From Cryobacterium sp. Y57 (GTDB lineage: Bacteria; Actinomycetota; Actinomycetes; Actinomycetales; Microbacteriaceae), in NCBI RefSeq assembly GCF_002929505.1, contig NZ_PJJL01000072.1, positions 124,001 to 188,000 on the forward strand: 64,000 bases of DNA. Reading direction: 5' to 3'. Positions 1 to 8,355 of the stretch are shown in pieces. Numbering within the stretch: the stretch's first letter is position 1; every line of letters begins with the position of its first letter. The position numbers and the translations under genes are program-made. The notes under the pieces are model-generated. The model was not told the origin of the DNA. It was given only the letters and a program-made list of their open reading frames with translations, and did no database searches.

Positions 1-1
1 G

Positions 2-559
2 GTGAATTTCGGTGAGCTCGAAGATGCGCAACTCTGCATCACGCCACACCTTCGCGTCGAAGAACCACATCGAGCGGTAGTGGTCGGCGAAATAGGCACG
101 CTCATCCGGTCCGCCCGGCACCGGAGCCAGCTGGTACGGGTCACCGAACAGCACGATCTGCACTCCGCCGAATACATCGAACGGGCGTTGCCTGGCCTGG
201 CGCAGACTGCGGTCGATCGCGTCCATGAGGTCGGCATTGACCATCGAGACCTCGTCGATGACGAGGGTATCGATGGTGTTGAGAAGCTTGCGCACCTGAT
301 CGTTCTGATCGATCGGGCTGTCGGCAATCACACCGATCGGCAGCCGAAAAAGCGAGTGGATGGTCTGACCGCCAACGTTCAATGCGGCGACACCGGTGGG
401 TGCGGCGATCACGATCTGCTTGCTCGTGTTCCACGACAGGTGGTTCAACAGGGTGGACTTACCGGTTCCGGCCCGGCCGGTGACGAACACGTTCTGCTTA
501 GTGCCTTCGATCGCCGCGAAGACCAGCGCCTGTTCACGACTGAGCGGAATCTCGGACAC
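2..559 (-). CDS. PIF1/RecD-like AAA ATPase helicase, N-terminal part (cut by window edge)
   Basis: The first 186 residues of an ATP-dependent DNA helicase are visible; the rest lies beyond the left edge. Walker A GRAGTGKST is at residues 28-36, a Walker B-type IDEVSMV at about residue 102, and a motif III-like FGDPYQLAPV follows, as expected of the superfamily 1B PIF1/RecD group that unwinds DNA 5' to 3'. The start is taken as GTG at 559: no ATG lies between it and the upstream in-frame stop at 602-604. Only a weak AGAAAG precedes it. The gene is divergent from the next one across about 140 bp. The family is clear; the subfamily cannot be set without the C-terminus. Confidence 0.85.
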   Translation of the reverse strand, partial: MSEIPLSREQALVFAAIEGTKQNVFVTGRAGTGKSTLLNHLSWNTSKQIVIAAPTGVAALNVGGQTIHSLFRLPIGVIADSPIDQNDQVRKLLNTIDTLVIDEVSMVNADLMDAIDRSLRQARQRPFDVFGGVQIVLFGDPYQLAPVPGGPDERAYFADHYRSMWFFDAKVWRDAELRIFELTEIH

Positions 560-685
560 GGCACACTTTCTCTGGCAGGCGAACGCTGCACGGGGTAATC
601 GTTACAGGCAACATTCCACTGTAGTCTCCAGCAGCGCACAGGGCACGAAGCGGGGCTTTGGACGCGATGCCGGCTCACCTCCCCA

Positions 686-691
686 TACAAT
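686..691 (+). promoter_or_regulatory. Putative -10 element TACAAT of a leaderless transcript
   Basis: TACAAT ends 6 nt before the GTG at 698, so transcription would begin at or next to the start codon. No Shine-Dalgarno sequence lies at the usual distance. The -35 match is poor. The same spacing recurs at other genes in the window. Confidence 0.5.
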
Positions 692-697
692 ATTGGA

Positions 698-1780
698 GTG
701 ACCATTCCGGCCGAACAGCATCGGGCGAGCGGGCGCCGCGGCAGTTTGCTCCGGGCCGTTCTCGTCATCGTGGTGGTCGCCGGACTGCTCGCGGTCGGCC
801 TCGCTGGCACCATCAATGCTCTCAATCGCACGGTCTACAGCGCCGGCGGCTTTGCCCGGCAATACCTCGACGCCTTAGCCCGGGGCGACACCGTCGGCGC
901 CCTCGCTCTCGGCGGCGTCATGCCCAGCACAACCGACCTGGCTGCCTGGGGACTCACCGACGAGGTCGCGAAAGATCTGCCCGAGACCCTGCTGCGGGCA
1001 TCTGTTCTGAGCGGCCTCGACAATATCGAACTCGCGGGCACGACCGCTACGCCCGCCACCGACGATGAAACCGCCCAGACCGTGGTGTTCGATTTCGATC
1101 TGAACGGTATCGCGTCGAGCATGGCGTTCACTGTCGAGCGGGCGGGCTCATTTGCCGGCGTTTTCAACGCCTGGACGTTCAGCACCAGCCCCCTTTCTGT
1201 ACTGCAGGTCTCGGTGCTGCACGAACAATCATTCACGGTTAACGGCCTCACCCTGGACACGCGCGCCCACAGTGCAGCGGATGCCCCCGCAACGTTCTCC
1301 ACGTCCGCCGCGTATCTCGCATTCGCCCCGAACCGCTACACGTTCGAACACGAGTCGGCCATGCTGACCGCTTCGAAGAACACCGTGCGTGTGATCAAAG
1401 ACGGTCCCACCGCAGTCGAGGTCAACGCCTTACCGAACCAGGCCATGGTGAACCAGGTACAGTCGGAGCTGAACAAGTTCCTCGACGCGTGCGCCACCCA
1501 AACGGTGCTCCAACCGACCAGCTGCCCATGGGGAATCCAGATCGACGACCGCATCGAGAGCATTCCGGCGTGGTCGATCACCGCATACCCCATTGTCGCA
1601 CTCACCGCGGGCGAACGGGCCTTTGAGATGGTCGCTACCCCCGGGCAGGCCCATATCGTGGTGAAGGTGCAGTCACTGTTCGATGGCGACATCAGTACCC
1701 GTGACGAAAACGTCCCGTTCACGATGGGGCTCAGCGCAGTCGTGCAGCCAAGCGGTGCCCTCGCCATCCAACTGCACTAG
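698..1780 (+). CDS. Membrane-anchored extracytoplasmic protein of unknown function
   Basis: This 360-residue protein is not recognised. A short basic N-terminus is followed by one hydrophobic segment at about residues 18-41 with no lipobox or clear cleavage site, so it is probably a single-pass protein with roughly 315 residues outside the cell. The exposed part is rich in Ala, Thr and Val and has two cysteines about 10 residues apart near residue 270 (CATQTVLQPTSC), which could form a disulfide. GTG is taken as the start because a TACAAT hexamer lies 6 nt upstream, implying a leaderless mRNA. It runs convergently into the CopD-CtaG gene with a 6-bp gap. No function is assigned. Confidence 0.75.
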   Translation: MTIPAEQHRASGRRGSLLRAVLVIVVVAGLLAVGLAGTINALNRTVYSAGGFARQYLDALARGDTVGALALGGVMPSTTDLAAWGLTDEVAKDLPETLLRASVLSGLDNIELAGTTATPATDDETAQTVVFDFDLNGIASSMAFTVERAGSFAGVFNAWTFSTSPLSVLQVSVLHEQSFTVNGLTLDTRAHSAADAPATFSTSAAYLAFAPNRYTFEHESAMLTASKNTVRVIKDGPTAVEVNALPNQAMVNQVQSELNKFLDACATQTVLQPTSCPWGIQIDDRIESIPAWSITAYPIVALTAGERAFEMVATPGQAHIVVKVQSLFDGDISTRDENVPFTMGLSAVVQPSGALAIQLH

Positions 1781-1786
1781 GCACGG

Positions 1787-3775
1787 CTAGCTGGGGGTTT
1801 TAGCGTCACGCACGGCGATGCGAGCCAGGTTCGCGTTGTACTCGATGAGCTCGGCGTCTTCGGTGCGGTCCGCCGTGCGATCCAGCCGTTTCGTGACTTT
1901 CGTGTCATCACGGCTCCACATAACCGCGACGACAACGGCCAGCACAAAGGTCGGCAGTTCGCCGATTCCCCAAGCGACGCCGCCACCCAGCTGCTGGTCG
2001 GCGAGGGCTGACACTCCCCAGGTGCGGCCCATTGCTCCGTACCAGTCGGCCAGGAGCAGCCCCGTACCGCTCATCAGGGCGAGGCCGAAAAACGCGTGGA
2101 AGGCCATCGTCACCAACAGCAACAGCAGTCGGAAGGCGTGCGGCAGACGGTACGGTACCGGGTCGATGCCAATCAGGGACTGCACGAACAGGTAGCCGGT
2201 AATGAGAAAGTGCACGATCATCCATAGGTGGCCGATGTGGTCGGTGGTGGCCCAACTGAAGATCGAGGTGTAGTAGAACACCCACAGTGAAACACCGAAC
2301 AGCACGGCTGCGACAATCGGGTTGGCGACGATGCCGGCAAAGCGCGAGTGCACCGCGGTGAGGATCCACTCGCGCGCACCCCGACTGCCGTCTTGCCGCT
2401 TGGCGACCGCGCGCGCGGCGAGGGTTACCGGGGCTCCCGGCACCAGCAACAAAGGCACCAGCATGGTCAGCACCATGTGCACGAGCATGTGGGTGGAGAA
2501 CAGGTACTTCTCGTACACATTCACTCCACCGTTGGTGATATAGAACAGGGTGAGCATACCCAGAATCCAGAGCACGCTGCGGTAGATCGGCCACGCGTCG
2601 CCGCGGCGGTGCAACCGCCAGACGCCGGCGAGGTAGAAAAAGATGCCAAATGCGCAGAACAGAATCCAGGCGAGGTCGAGGTTCCACTCGGTGAAATAGC
2701 GTGAGAAAGTAAGCTCCGGCGGCAAGAGTTCACCGGTGAGAATCTGCGCCGGCGTTGACTGGGGAACCTCGGTTGCGACCACCTGGGCGACGGGCGTCGC
2801 CGTGCGGGCGAGCGCGGCGGCCACACCGGATGCGAGGCCCATGAAGCCGAGCTCGGTCACGACAAGCCACCAGAACCAGCGACCGTTCGCCGGCCCGCTC
2901 CGCTGCATCCGTTTGATAAAGAACCGGCGTTGCACAATGCCGAACCCGCCGAGTGCGACGAGAGCGGCGACCTTCACGAGCACGAGCAGGCCGTAGGGAC
3001 TGAGCAGGTTATCCCAGCTTCCGATGCGTAGTTCAGCGCTGGCATAGCCGGATGCGGCCACCACGATGAACGAGACCAGCGCGAGCGAGGAATACCGCCC
3101 GATCACCTGGCGGATGCGTTCGCCGCCCAGCTGGGTATGCAGCACGACAATGGTGAGCAGGCCACCCAGCCAGATCGCTGCGAAGACGAGGTGCAGCCCG
3201 AGGGCGGTGATCGCGGCGTTGTGTCCCGACGCGCCCGCCGAGTGGCCTTGCTGAGCCATGGGCAGCAGCGCGGTCAGGGCCAGTACGGTCACAAAGACCA
3301 GTGCGGTCTGATTGCGCACGGCGAAGCACAGTACGGTGACGCCAGCGGCGATCAAGGTCGTCGCGAGCCAGGCCTGCCCCAGTTCGATCTGGCTGAAGAA
3401 TTGGCCGACCGTGGCGCTGAACTGATCGCTGATGCCGAACGGCACATTGGTGACCTGCAGAAAGGTCAGAAAGCCCGTGACAGCGGATGCGACGGCGAAC
3501 AGTGCCGACGACGCTGCGGCGAAGTCCAGGGCGGTGTTATATTCACGTTCCCTGGGGCTCAGCGCGAACAGCGTGAGCACCAGCGCACCGATAGTGGCCG
3601 CTGCCGTGATGTTGACCGCGAGCTTGGCCAGGGGAAGGCCCCAGCGCACTACCGGTCCCGGGTCGGCGAGGAGCTGGGCTGAAGCGCCACCACCGTAGGC
3701 CAACGCGACAAGGGTAGACAATACAGCGACCAGCAGCAGGGCTGCCGGTCCGAGAATGCGGACTATACGGGGCAC
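1787..3775 (-). CDS. Copper-transport CopD / cytochrome oxidase assembly CtaG fusion protein
   Basis: This 662-residue polytopic membrane protein has two parts. The N-terminal half (to about residue 330) resembles CopD/YcnJ copper-uptake proteins, with regularly spaced hydrophobic segments and an HSAGASGHN-containing loop. The C-terminal half (about 360-620) resembles CtaG of caa3 oxidase assembly, including STHMLVHMVLTMLVP and histidine-bearing helices. Such fusions are common in Actinobacteria and are thought to move copper toward cytochrome oxidase. The start is GTG at 3775; the ribosome site is weak. No cox genes are in the window, so the link to oxidase assembly rests on family knowledge. 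Confidence 0.85.
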   Translation of the reverse strand: MPRIVRILGPAALLLVAVLSTLVALAYGGGASAQLLADPGPVVRWGLPLAKLAVNITAAATIGALVLTLFALSPREREYNTALDFAAASSALFAVASAVTGFLTFLQVTNVPFGISDQFSATVGQFFSQIELGQAWLATTLIAAGVTVLCFAVRNQTALVFVTVLALTALLPMAQQGHSAGASGHNAAITALGLHLVFAAIWLGGLLTIVVLHTQLGGERIRQVIGRYSSLALVSFIVVAASGYASAELRIGSWDNLLSPYGLLVLVKVAALVALGGFGIVQRRFFIKRMQRSGPANGRWFWWLVVTELGFMGLASGVAAALARTATPVAQVVATEVPQSTPAQILTGELLPPELTFSRYFTEWNLDLAWILFCAFGIFFYLAGVWRLHRRGDAWPIYRSVLWILGMLTLFYITNGGVNVYEKYLFSTHMLVHMVLTMLVPLLLVPGAPVTLAARAVAKRQDGSRGAREWILTAVHSRFAGIVANPIVAAVLFGVSLWVFYYTSIFSWATTDHIGHLWMIVHFLITGYLFVQSLIGIDPVPYRLPHAFRLLLLLVTMAFHAFFGLALMSGTGLLLADWYGAMGRTWGVSALADQQLGGGVAWGIGELPTFVLAVVVAVMWSRDDTKVTKRLDRTADRTEDAELIEYNANLARIAVRDAKTPS

Positions 3776-3834
3776 CTGCCCAGCTTATTCGCCCAGCCCT
3801 GAACATTCGTCGCGTAAAGTGCCCGAGAAACCAG

Positions 3835-3866
3835 AAAGGGGCACCGACTCGCGTCGACGCCCCTTT
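3835..3866 (-). terminator. Rho-independent terminator after hup
   Basis: AAAGGGGC (3835-3842) pairs perfectly with GCCCCTTT (3859-3866) around a loop that itself contains GCGTCGACGC. Both flanks are A/T-rich, so it may act in both directions. Confidence 0.7.
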
Positions 3867-3878
3867 TCTCACTAAAAG

Positions 3879-4166
3879 CTACTTGGCGGCAGCCTTGAGC
3901 TTGCTTCCGGCGGTCAGCTTGACGCGGTGGCCGGCTGCGATGGCGATTTCTTCGCCGGTCTGCGGGTTGCGGCCGGTGCGGGCGGCCGTGGCGGTGCGCT
4001 CGACTCCCAGCCATCCCGGAATGGTGACCTTGCCATCAGCGGCAACGGTCTCGGCCAGGGTTGCGAAGAATGCGTTCAGGACGCCGTCAACGGCGGCCTG
4101 GCTCTGTCCTGAGTCAGCGGCAACCTTGGCAACGAGCTCGGTCTTGTTCAGCGACTTGTCAGCCAT
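3879..4166 (-). CDS. hup: HU family nucleoid protein
   Basis: This 95-residue histone-like DNA-bending protein matches standard bacterial HU in length. The N-terminus MADKSLNKTELVAKVA begins the dimerisation helices, and the flexible DNA-binding arm is seen as TGRNPQTGEEI, followed by an AAGHRVKLTAGSKLK ending. It lacks the long Lys/Ala-rich tail of mycobacterial HupB. ATG at 4166 is chosen because GAGGAG lies 8 nt upstream; a longer frame would add about 50 unlike residues. HU compacts DNA and assists DnaA at the origin. It has its own terminator and probably its own promoter. Confidence 0.95.
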   Translation of the reverse strand: MADKSLNKTELVAKVAADSGQSQAAVDGVLNAFFATLAETVAADGKVTIPGWLGVERTATAARTGRNPQTGEEIAIAAGHRVKLTAGSKLKAAAK

Positions 4167-4392
4167 TGAGTGTCCTCCTCGGACCTTCGTCTGTATACAC
4201 AGCGATATTCGTAATACGGATGCTCCTCGAAGAGAAGCCCCGCTGGTCGGATCGACCGAGTTGAAATCTAGCATTGATCCGCCAAAAACCCCGGATTTAC
4301 GGCGATTTTCGATCATTTCAGTGCACTTTCACCCTTTCGAGTGCTCGATTTTCGCTCTGCGCGAAACACGGCGCCGGCGAGAGGATTAAACG
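4167..4392 (-). promoter_or_regulatory. hup upstream region with strong RBS and possible -10
   Basis: This gene-free stretch leads into hup on the minus strand. GAGGAG just upstream of the ATG is a strong ribosome site. TATACA on the minus strand (plus 4192-4197) is a possible -10, but no good -35 is seen. Nothing else is recognised. Confidence 0.35.
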
Positions 4393-4427
4393 AAACGGGA
4401 TGCCGACCCAGAGTCGACATCCCGTTT
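4393..4427 (-). terminator. Terminator after rpmB-rpmG-rpsN
   Basis: AAACGGGATG (4393-4402) pairs perfectly with CATCCCGTTT (4418-4427). A second stem, CGAC/GTCG, lies in the loop. On the minus strand the stem is followed by CGTTTAATCC, a short T-rich tail. Confidence 0.8.
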
Positions 4428-4476
4428 GGATGATCCAGAAGCCGATGAAGACGAGCTTCAGCGGTGCCAGAAGAAG

Positions 4477-4782
4477 TTACCAGCTGGACTTGGTGATGCC
4501 GGGCAGCTCGCCGCGGTGCGCCATATCGCGAAAACGAACACGCGAAATGCCGAACTTGGAGAGGTGGCCGCGGGGACGACCGTCAACGGCGTCACGGTTG
4601 CGCAGGCGCACCGGGCTCGCGTTGCGCGGCAGCTTCTGCAGGCCCTTGCGAGCGGCTTCACGCGACTCGTCGGTGCCGGCAGGGTCAACCAGGGCCTTCT
4701 TGAGCTCCAGGCGCTTGACGGCGTACCGCTCGACGATGACCTTGCGCTGGTTGTTCTTGGCAATCATGCTCTTCTTCGCCAT
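4477..4782 (-). CDS. rpsN: 30S ribosomal protein S14, zinc-free form
   Basis: This 101-residue S14 sits in the small-subunit head near the peptidyl site. The N-terminus [20 protein letters not shown] and the C-terminal [18 protein letters not shown] are typical of the long S14 type. It has no cysteines, so the CXXC zinc ribbon of the short 61-residue form is absent. Family knowledge: such C-minus versions replace the zinc forms under zinc limitation, often under Zur control. It is last in rpmB-rpmG-rpsN, 2 bp after rpmG, and is followed by a strong terminator. Whether a zinc-binding paralogue exists elsewhere cannot be seen here. Confidence 0.97.
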   Translation of the reverse strand: MAKKSMIAKNNQRKVIVERYAVKRLELKKALVDPAGTDESREAARKGLQKLPRNASPVRLRNRDAVDGRPRGHLSKFGISRVRFRDMAHRGELPGITKSSW

Positions 4783-4784
4783 GT

Positions 4785-4952
4785 TTAGCGCTCCTCACGG
4801 AAATCAACGTGCTTGCGGATAACCGGGTCGTACTTCTTGAGCACGAGACGGTCGGGGTCGTTACGGCGGTTCTTTTTGGTTACATAGGTGTAACCGGTTC
4901 CGGCCGTGGAACGAAGTTTGATGATCGGACGTACGTCATGAGCCTTAGCCAT
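4785..4952 (-). CDS. rpmG: 50S ribosomal protein L33, zinc-free form
   Basis: This 55-residue L33 has the usual core [18 protein letters not shown] and [18 protein letters not shown]. The two CXXC pairs of zinc-binding L33 are missing and there is no cysteine at all. Its ATG shares one base with the rpmB stop (TAATG), so translation is probably coupled. It lies between rpmB and rpsN as in other actinobacterial alternative-ribosomal-protein operons. Confidence 0.97.
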   Translation of the reverse strand: MAKAHDVRPIIKLRSTAGTGYTYVTKKNRRNDPDRLVLKKYDPVIRKHVDFREER

Positions 4953-5188
4953 TAGATCTTCACCCCACGAGCGAGAACGTCCTTGACGACGCTCTCGATA
5001 CCACGAGCATCAATAACCTTGATGCCCTTTGCGGACAAGGTCAGTGTGACCTTGCGACGAAGCGACGGCACGTAGTACGTCTTCTTCTGAACGTTCGGGT
5101 CGAAACGACGCTTGGTGCGTCGGTGCGAGTGCGAAATGTTGTGTCCGAAGCCGGGAACAGCTCCAGTCACCTGGCAAACAGATGCCAT
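4952..5188 (-). CDS. rpmB: 50S ribosomal protein L28, zinc-free form
   Basis: This 78-residue L28 has the family signature [20 protein letters not shown] followed by [14 protein letters not shown]. There is a single cysteine (residue 5), so the four-cysteine zinc site is absent. ATG at 5188 is chosen because GGAGGAAACC precedes it; an ATG four codons upstream overlaps that site. It is the first gene of the rpmB-rpmG-rpsN operon and lies 222 bp downstream of zur on the same strand. No Zur-box-like sequence is visible in that gap. Confidence 0.96.
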   Translation of the reverse strand: MASVCQVTGAVPGFGHNISHSHRRTKRRFDPNVQKKTYYVPSLRRKVTLTLSAKGIKVIDARGIESVVKDVLARGVKI

Positions 5189-5204
5189 GGTTTCCTCCAT
5201 TACC

Positions 5205-5222
5205 GAAGGGCGAATGCCCTTC
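5205..5222 (-). promoter_or_regulatory. Leader hairpin just upstream of rpmB
   Basis: GAAGGGC (5205-5211) and GCCCTTC (5216-5222) form a perfect 7-bp stem with a 4-nt loop, about 17 nt before the rpmB ATG. There is no T-run. It could be a leader structure affecting initiation or mRNA stability, or chance. Confidence 0.4.
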
Positions 5223-5410
5223 CCAAGATCCCTTGTCGGCGGGCTGCTCATAAATGGACAACCCGCAATGCGCGCACAGAGGCGCAGCAGCCCTCTACGA
5301 TACGGGTTCCCCAGGCGCAGCGCAAATTCGTCCGCGAATCTCCGTTGAAATTGCGGGACCACCCCGCTTCCACCGGCCAGCATTTCGGCGTGCCGCCGTG
5401 TCCATTCGCG

Positions 5411-5815
5411 TCACTTGGCGGATGCTGCGGCTGTCGCCGTACAAGCGGCGCACAGACCAAAGACGTCGACGACGTGGGCGGCAGCGGTGAAACCGTTCTT
5501 CGCGGCGACGTCCTTGGCCCAGGTTTCGACGGCATCCGCTTCGATCTCGACCGTGAGACCGCAGTTACGGCAGATCAGGTGGTGGTGGTGGTCGTTGGTG
5601 CTGCACGCGCGATAGAGACTTTCACCCTCTGGCGACTGGAGCGAGTCGGCGTCACCCGTATCGGCCAAATCGGCCAGGGCGCGATAGACCGTCGCCAGTC
5701 CGATCGGGGATCCGGTCGAGTGCAAAGCGGAATGCAGCGCCTGGGCGCTGACGAAGCCGTCGTTCGCGTCGAGGGCGCCCCGAACGGCCTCGCGCTGCCA
5801 GGTGTTTCGCTTCAT
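5411..5815 (-). CDS. zur: Fur-family zinc uptake regulator Zur
   Basis: This 134-residue Fur-family repressor begins with a winged helix (MKRNTWQREAVRGALDAN to GLATVYRALADLADTG). The dimerisation domain carries DHHHHLICRNCGLTVEIEAD and a terminal pair, FGLCAACTA. The two CXXC pairs form the structural zinc site and the histidine run is part of metal sensing. Assignment to Zur rather than Fur rests on its place directly after a zinc importer. Its ATG overlaps the permease stop by 4 nt (ATGA), so it is coupled to and coexpressed with the importer, making an autoregulatory loop. Confidence 0.93.
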   Translation of the reverse strand: MKRNTWQREAVRGALDANDGFVSAQALHSALHSTGSPIGLATVYRALADLADTGDADSLQSPEGESLYRACSTNDHHHHLICRNCGLTVEIEADAVETWAKDVAAKNGFTAAAHVVDVFGLCAACTATAAASAK

Positions 5816-6660
5816 GACATCAACCGTAGCGATGTTCGCTGTGGTCGGCGCGCATGGGCTTCACAGGGTCGCCGTGAAGCAACCAACCGCCGCACTAGCA
5901 GGGCGAGCAGGAATAGGGCCACCGCAGAGAGGGCAATTGCCGGGCCGGCCGCCACGTCGAGTGAACGAGAAAGCAGCACGCCGGCCAGTCCGGCCAGGGC
6001 GCCGAGCAGCGGGGCAATGATAAACATCTGACTGGTCGTTCGCGAGACGAGCCGGGCGGCTGCTGCGGGGGCAGCGATCAGGGCGATGGCGAGGATGGCC
6101 CCCACTGCGGGCATCGCGGTGACGACGGTGGCCGTGACGAGGATCAGAGTCAGCACTTCGATCGGCCATTCTCGATAGCCGGCCGCGCGAAAACCGTTCA
6201 CGTCGAAGGTCGAGAACATGATCTGCCTGCCCAGAAAGACAATGGTCAGCACGGCACACGCCAGCACGATGGCCACGAGTGCGACATCAGTGCTGCTCAC
6301 CGTGAGAATCGAACCCACCAGGTAGGAGTCAACCTTGACCGGCAGGGACGGATTGAGCCCCTGCAGCAGAACGCCGAGTGCAAATCCGGCGGTGAGCAGA
6401 ATGCCAGATGCCACCTGTTTTCCCTGACGTTCGACCCGCCCGATCATCGTCATGACGCCCACGATGACTACGCTCGCCACGGCGGCGCCGAGTGGAATGC
6501 TCACTCCGAGAATCGCCGCGCCGACCGCTCCCGGAAAAGTCGCGTGGGTGAGTGCCTGAGCGAAGAAGGTGCGCTGGCGCAGCACCACCAGGGTGCCGAC
6601 GAGGCCACTGAGCGTCCCGATCAGCACTGCCGCCAGGAGGGCCTGTTCGAAGTAGCCCAT
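5812..6660 (-). CDS. znuB: Zinc/manganese ABC transporter permease (second)
   Basis: This 282-residue polytopic protein of the ABC-3 permease family has about eight hydrophobic segments and the typical core LRQRTFFAQALTHATFPGAV. ATG at 6660 is chosen: it shares its A with the stop of the preceding permease (TGATG), and the longer frame adds 75 arginine-rich residues unlike the family. Its 3' end overlaps zur by 4 nt. The basic C-terminal tail (RRPCEAHARRPQRTS) is not typical. It probably pairs with the first permease as a heterodimer in the membrane. Confidence 0.92.
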   Translation of the reverse strand: MGYFEQALLAAVLIGTLSGLVGTLVVLRQRTFFAQALTHATFPGAVGAAILGVSIPLGAAVASVVIVGVMTMIGRVERQGKQVASGILLTAGFALGVLLQGLNPSLPVKVDSYLVGSILTVSSTDVALVAIVLACAVLTIVFLGRQIMFSTFDVNGFRAAGYREWPIEVLTLILVTATVVTAMPAVGAILAIALIAAPAAAARLVSRTTSQMFIIAPLLGALAGLAGVLLSRSLDVAAGPAIALSAVALFLLALLVRRLVASRRPCEAHARRPQRTSLRLMS

Positions 6661-7550
6661 CAGTGCTCCACCGGTATGGTGCTGCGATGTCGACGCGGGC
6701 CGCGGATTCGCTCCAGTGCGAGCCGCACGACCAGTGCCAGCACGTAACCCGCGACGAGCACGAGCACAACAGTGGCTCCGCTCGGCAGGTCGACGCCGCC
6801 GTTGACCGATGCTTCGTAGCCGAGCGTCAGCCCTACCCAGGCGGCCAGGGTCGCAAAGCCGGCCGCGACCGGAAAGAGCAGCCACAGTCGATTGGTCAGC
6901 AGGCGGGCGACTGCGCCCGGCACGATCAGCACGGCGAGGACGAGCAGGTTGCCCACAGCGCTGCTTGCGGCCACCACAACGAGGGCAATAGCGACATTGA
7001 GTACAATGTCAAGCAGGAGCGGCCGGTAGCCGGCTGCCGCCGTGCCTTCACGGTCGAACGCTAAAAAGACCTGCTCTTTCAAGGTGAACCCCACCATGAC
7101 CAGGGCGATCAGGCAGACCACAACGGTTTGGTTGACCTCGGCCGGGCCGACGGTCAGCAGGCGTCCGAACAGCAGGGCATCCAACTGACCGACATAATTT
7201 GTTTCCCGTGAAACTACTATGATCCCCACGCTGAACATGGCCGTGAAGACGATAGCGATCGCGGCGTCCGACGTGACCGCGCGCTTGACGATCACGGTAA
7301 GCACGACGGCCGCGATGAGCGCCGCCACCATGGCTCCCACGAATAGCCCGTCGCGGCCACCCCAGACGAATCCGATGGCCACCCCGGGAAAGACCGCGTG
7401 GGTGAGGCCGTCACTGATGAACTCCAGCCCACGCAGGTTGACCAGCACACCGACGAGTCCGGCCACGAGGCTCAGAACGACAAGCACGAGTAACGCCCTG
7501 GCCATGAACGGCAGGTCGAAGGCGGTGATCAGCGGCGTCAAGACACCCAC
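6660..7550 (-). CDS. znuB: Zinc/manganese ABC transporter permease (first)
   Basis: This 296-residue ABC-3 family permease has about eight membrane segments and the conserved [20 protein letters not shown]. It starts with GTG at 7550, directly abutting the stop of the ATPase gene (0-nt gap), so it depends on translational coupling. It is clearly different in sequence from the second permease, so the pair is not a recent tandem duplication. An internal sequence at 7200-7215 resembles parS with one mismatch. Confidence 0.93.
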   Translation of the reverse strand: MGVLTPLITAFDLPFMARALLVLVVLSLVAGLVGVLVNLRGLEFISDGLTHAVFPGVAIGFVWGGRDGLFVGAMVAALIAAVVLTVIVKRAVTSDAAIAIVFTAMFSVGIIVVSRETNYVGQLDALLFGRLLTVGPAEVNQTVVVCLIALVMVGFTLKEQVFLAFDREGTAAAGYRPLLLDIVLNVAIALVVVAASSAVGNLLVLAVLIVPGAVARLLTNRLWLLFPVAAGFATLAAWVGLTLGYEASVNGGVDLPSGATVVLVLVAGYVLALVVRLALERIRGPRRHRSTIPVEH

Positions 7551-8348
7551 TCAGTGACCTCCATGACCGGGAACCACGATCGTGTGCTCGTCCATTTCCA
7601 CACCGGCGGAGCCGAATGCCTGTTGCACGTTGGCGAGGGTCAGCACCGCATCGCGCGGCCCGAACGCCACCTGAGCGCCGTTGAGCAGCAGCACACACTC
7701 ACAGACGGCCCGAGCGAGGTCAAGGTCGTGGGTCGACACGAGCACCGCGACGCCCTGCCTCTTGAGCCGCTTCACGGTTTCGATGAGTGCATCCCGGTTG
7801 ACCTGATCGAGTCCATTGAACGGCTCATCGAGCAGAAGCAAGCGCGGGGCGGATGCGACGGCGCGCGCAAGCAGACCTCGCTGCTGCTGCCCGCCTGAGA
7901 GCTCACCGAAGCGTGTCTTCGCACGATCGCCCAGGCTGACGGTCTCCAGTGCCTCGGACACGGCTCGGCGATCGGCCTTGGTCGGCATGCGCCACCAGCC
8001 CAGAGAGCGGTAGCGGCCCATCATGACGACCTGCTCGAGTGAGACCGGAAAGTGCGGGTCGAGCTGGTCGGTCTGGGGCACGTAGCCGATGTAGCCGGCC
8101 GGCGCCGGCCACTGTCCCAGCACCTCGACGGTACCGGACGTGCGGGTGATGAGCCCGAGGACACCTTTGAGCAGGGTGGACTTGCCCGACCCGTTCGGGC
8201 CGATCAGGGCGACAGCCTGGCCGGGCAGCACCGTGAAGTCGATGCCGGTCAGCGTGGGGTCCGCGCCGTACGCAAACGACGCCGTCGCCACCCGAAGAGC
8301 GGCGGCAACGTTCGCTGTGGGTGTTACTTGAGAAGTGTTCTCGATCAC
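7551..8348 (-). CDS. znuC: Zinc/manganese ABC transporter ATP-binding protein
   Basis: This 265-residue ABC ATPase powers the importer. Walker A is GPNGSGKSTLLKG (about residues 51-63), the signature is LSGGQQQR, Walker B is LLLLDEPFNGLD, and the H-loop is STHDLD. The C-terminus ends with MDEHTIVVPGHGGH, a small histidine cluster of unknown relevance. It starts with GTG at 8348, 7 nt after the binding-protein stop. Confidence 0.95.
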   Translation of the reverse strand: MIENTSQVTPTANVAAALRVATASFAYGADPTLTGIDFTVLPGQAVALIGPNGSGKSTLLKGVLGLITRTSGTVEVLGQWPAPAGYIGYVPQTDQLDPHFPVSLEQVVMMGRYRSLGWWRMPTKADRRAVSEALETVSLGDRAKTRFGELSGGQQQRGLLARAVASAPRLLLLDEPFNGLDQVNRDALIETVKRLKRQGVAVLVSTHDLDLARAVCECVLLLNGAQVAFGPRDAVLTLANVQQAFGSAGVEMDEHTIVVPGHGGH

Positions 8349-8355
8349 GTGTTAA

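Noticed and set aside
7200-7215. parS-like TGTTTCCCGTGAAACT inside the first zinc permease gene
   Set aside because: One mismatch falls in the essential CACGTG core and it is 29 kb from the cluster; probably chance.
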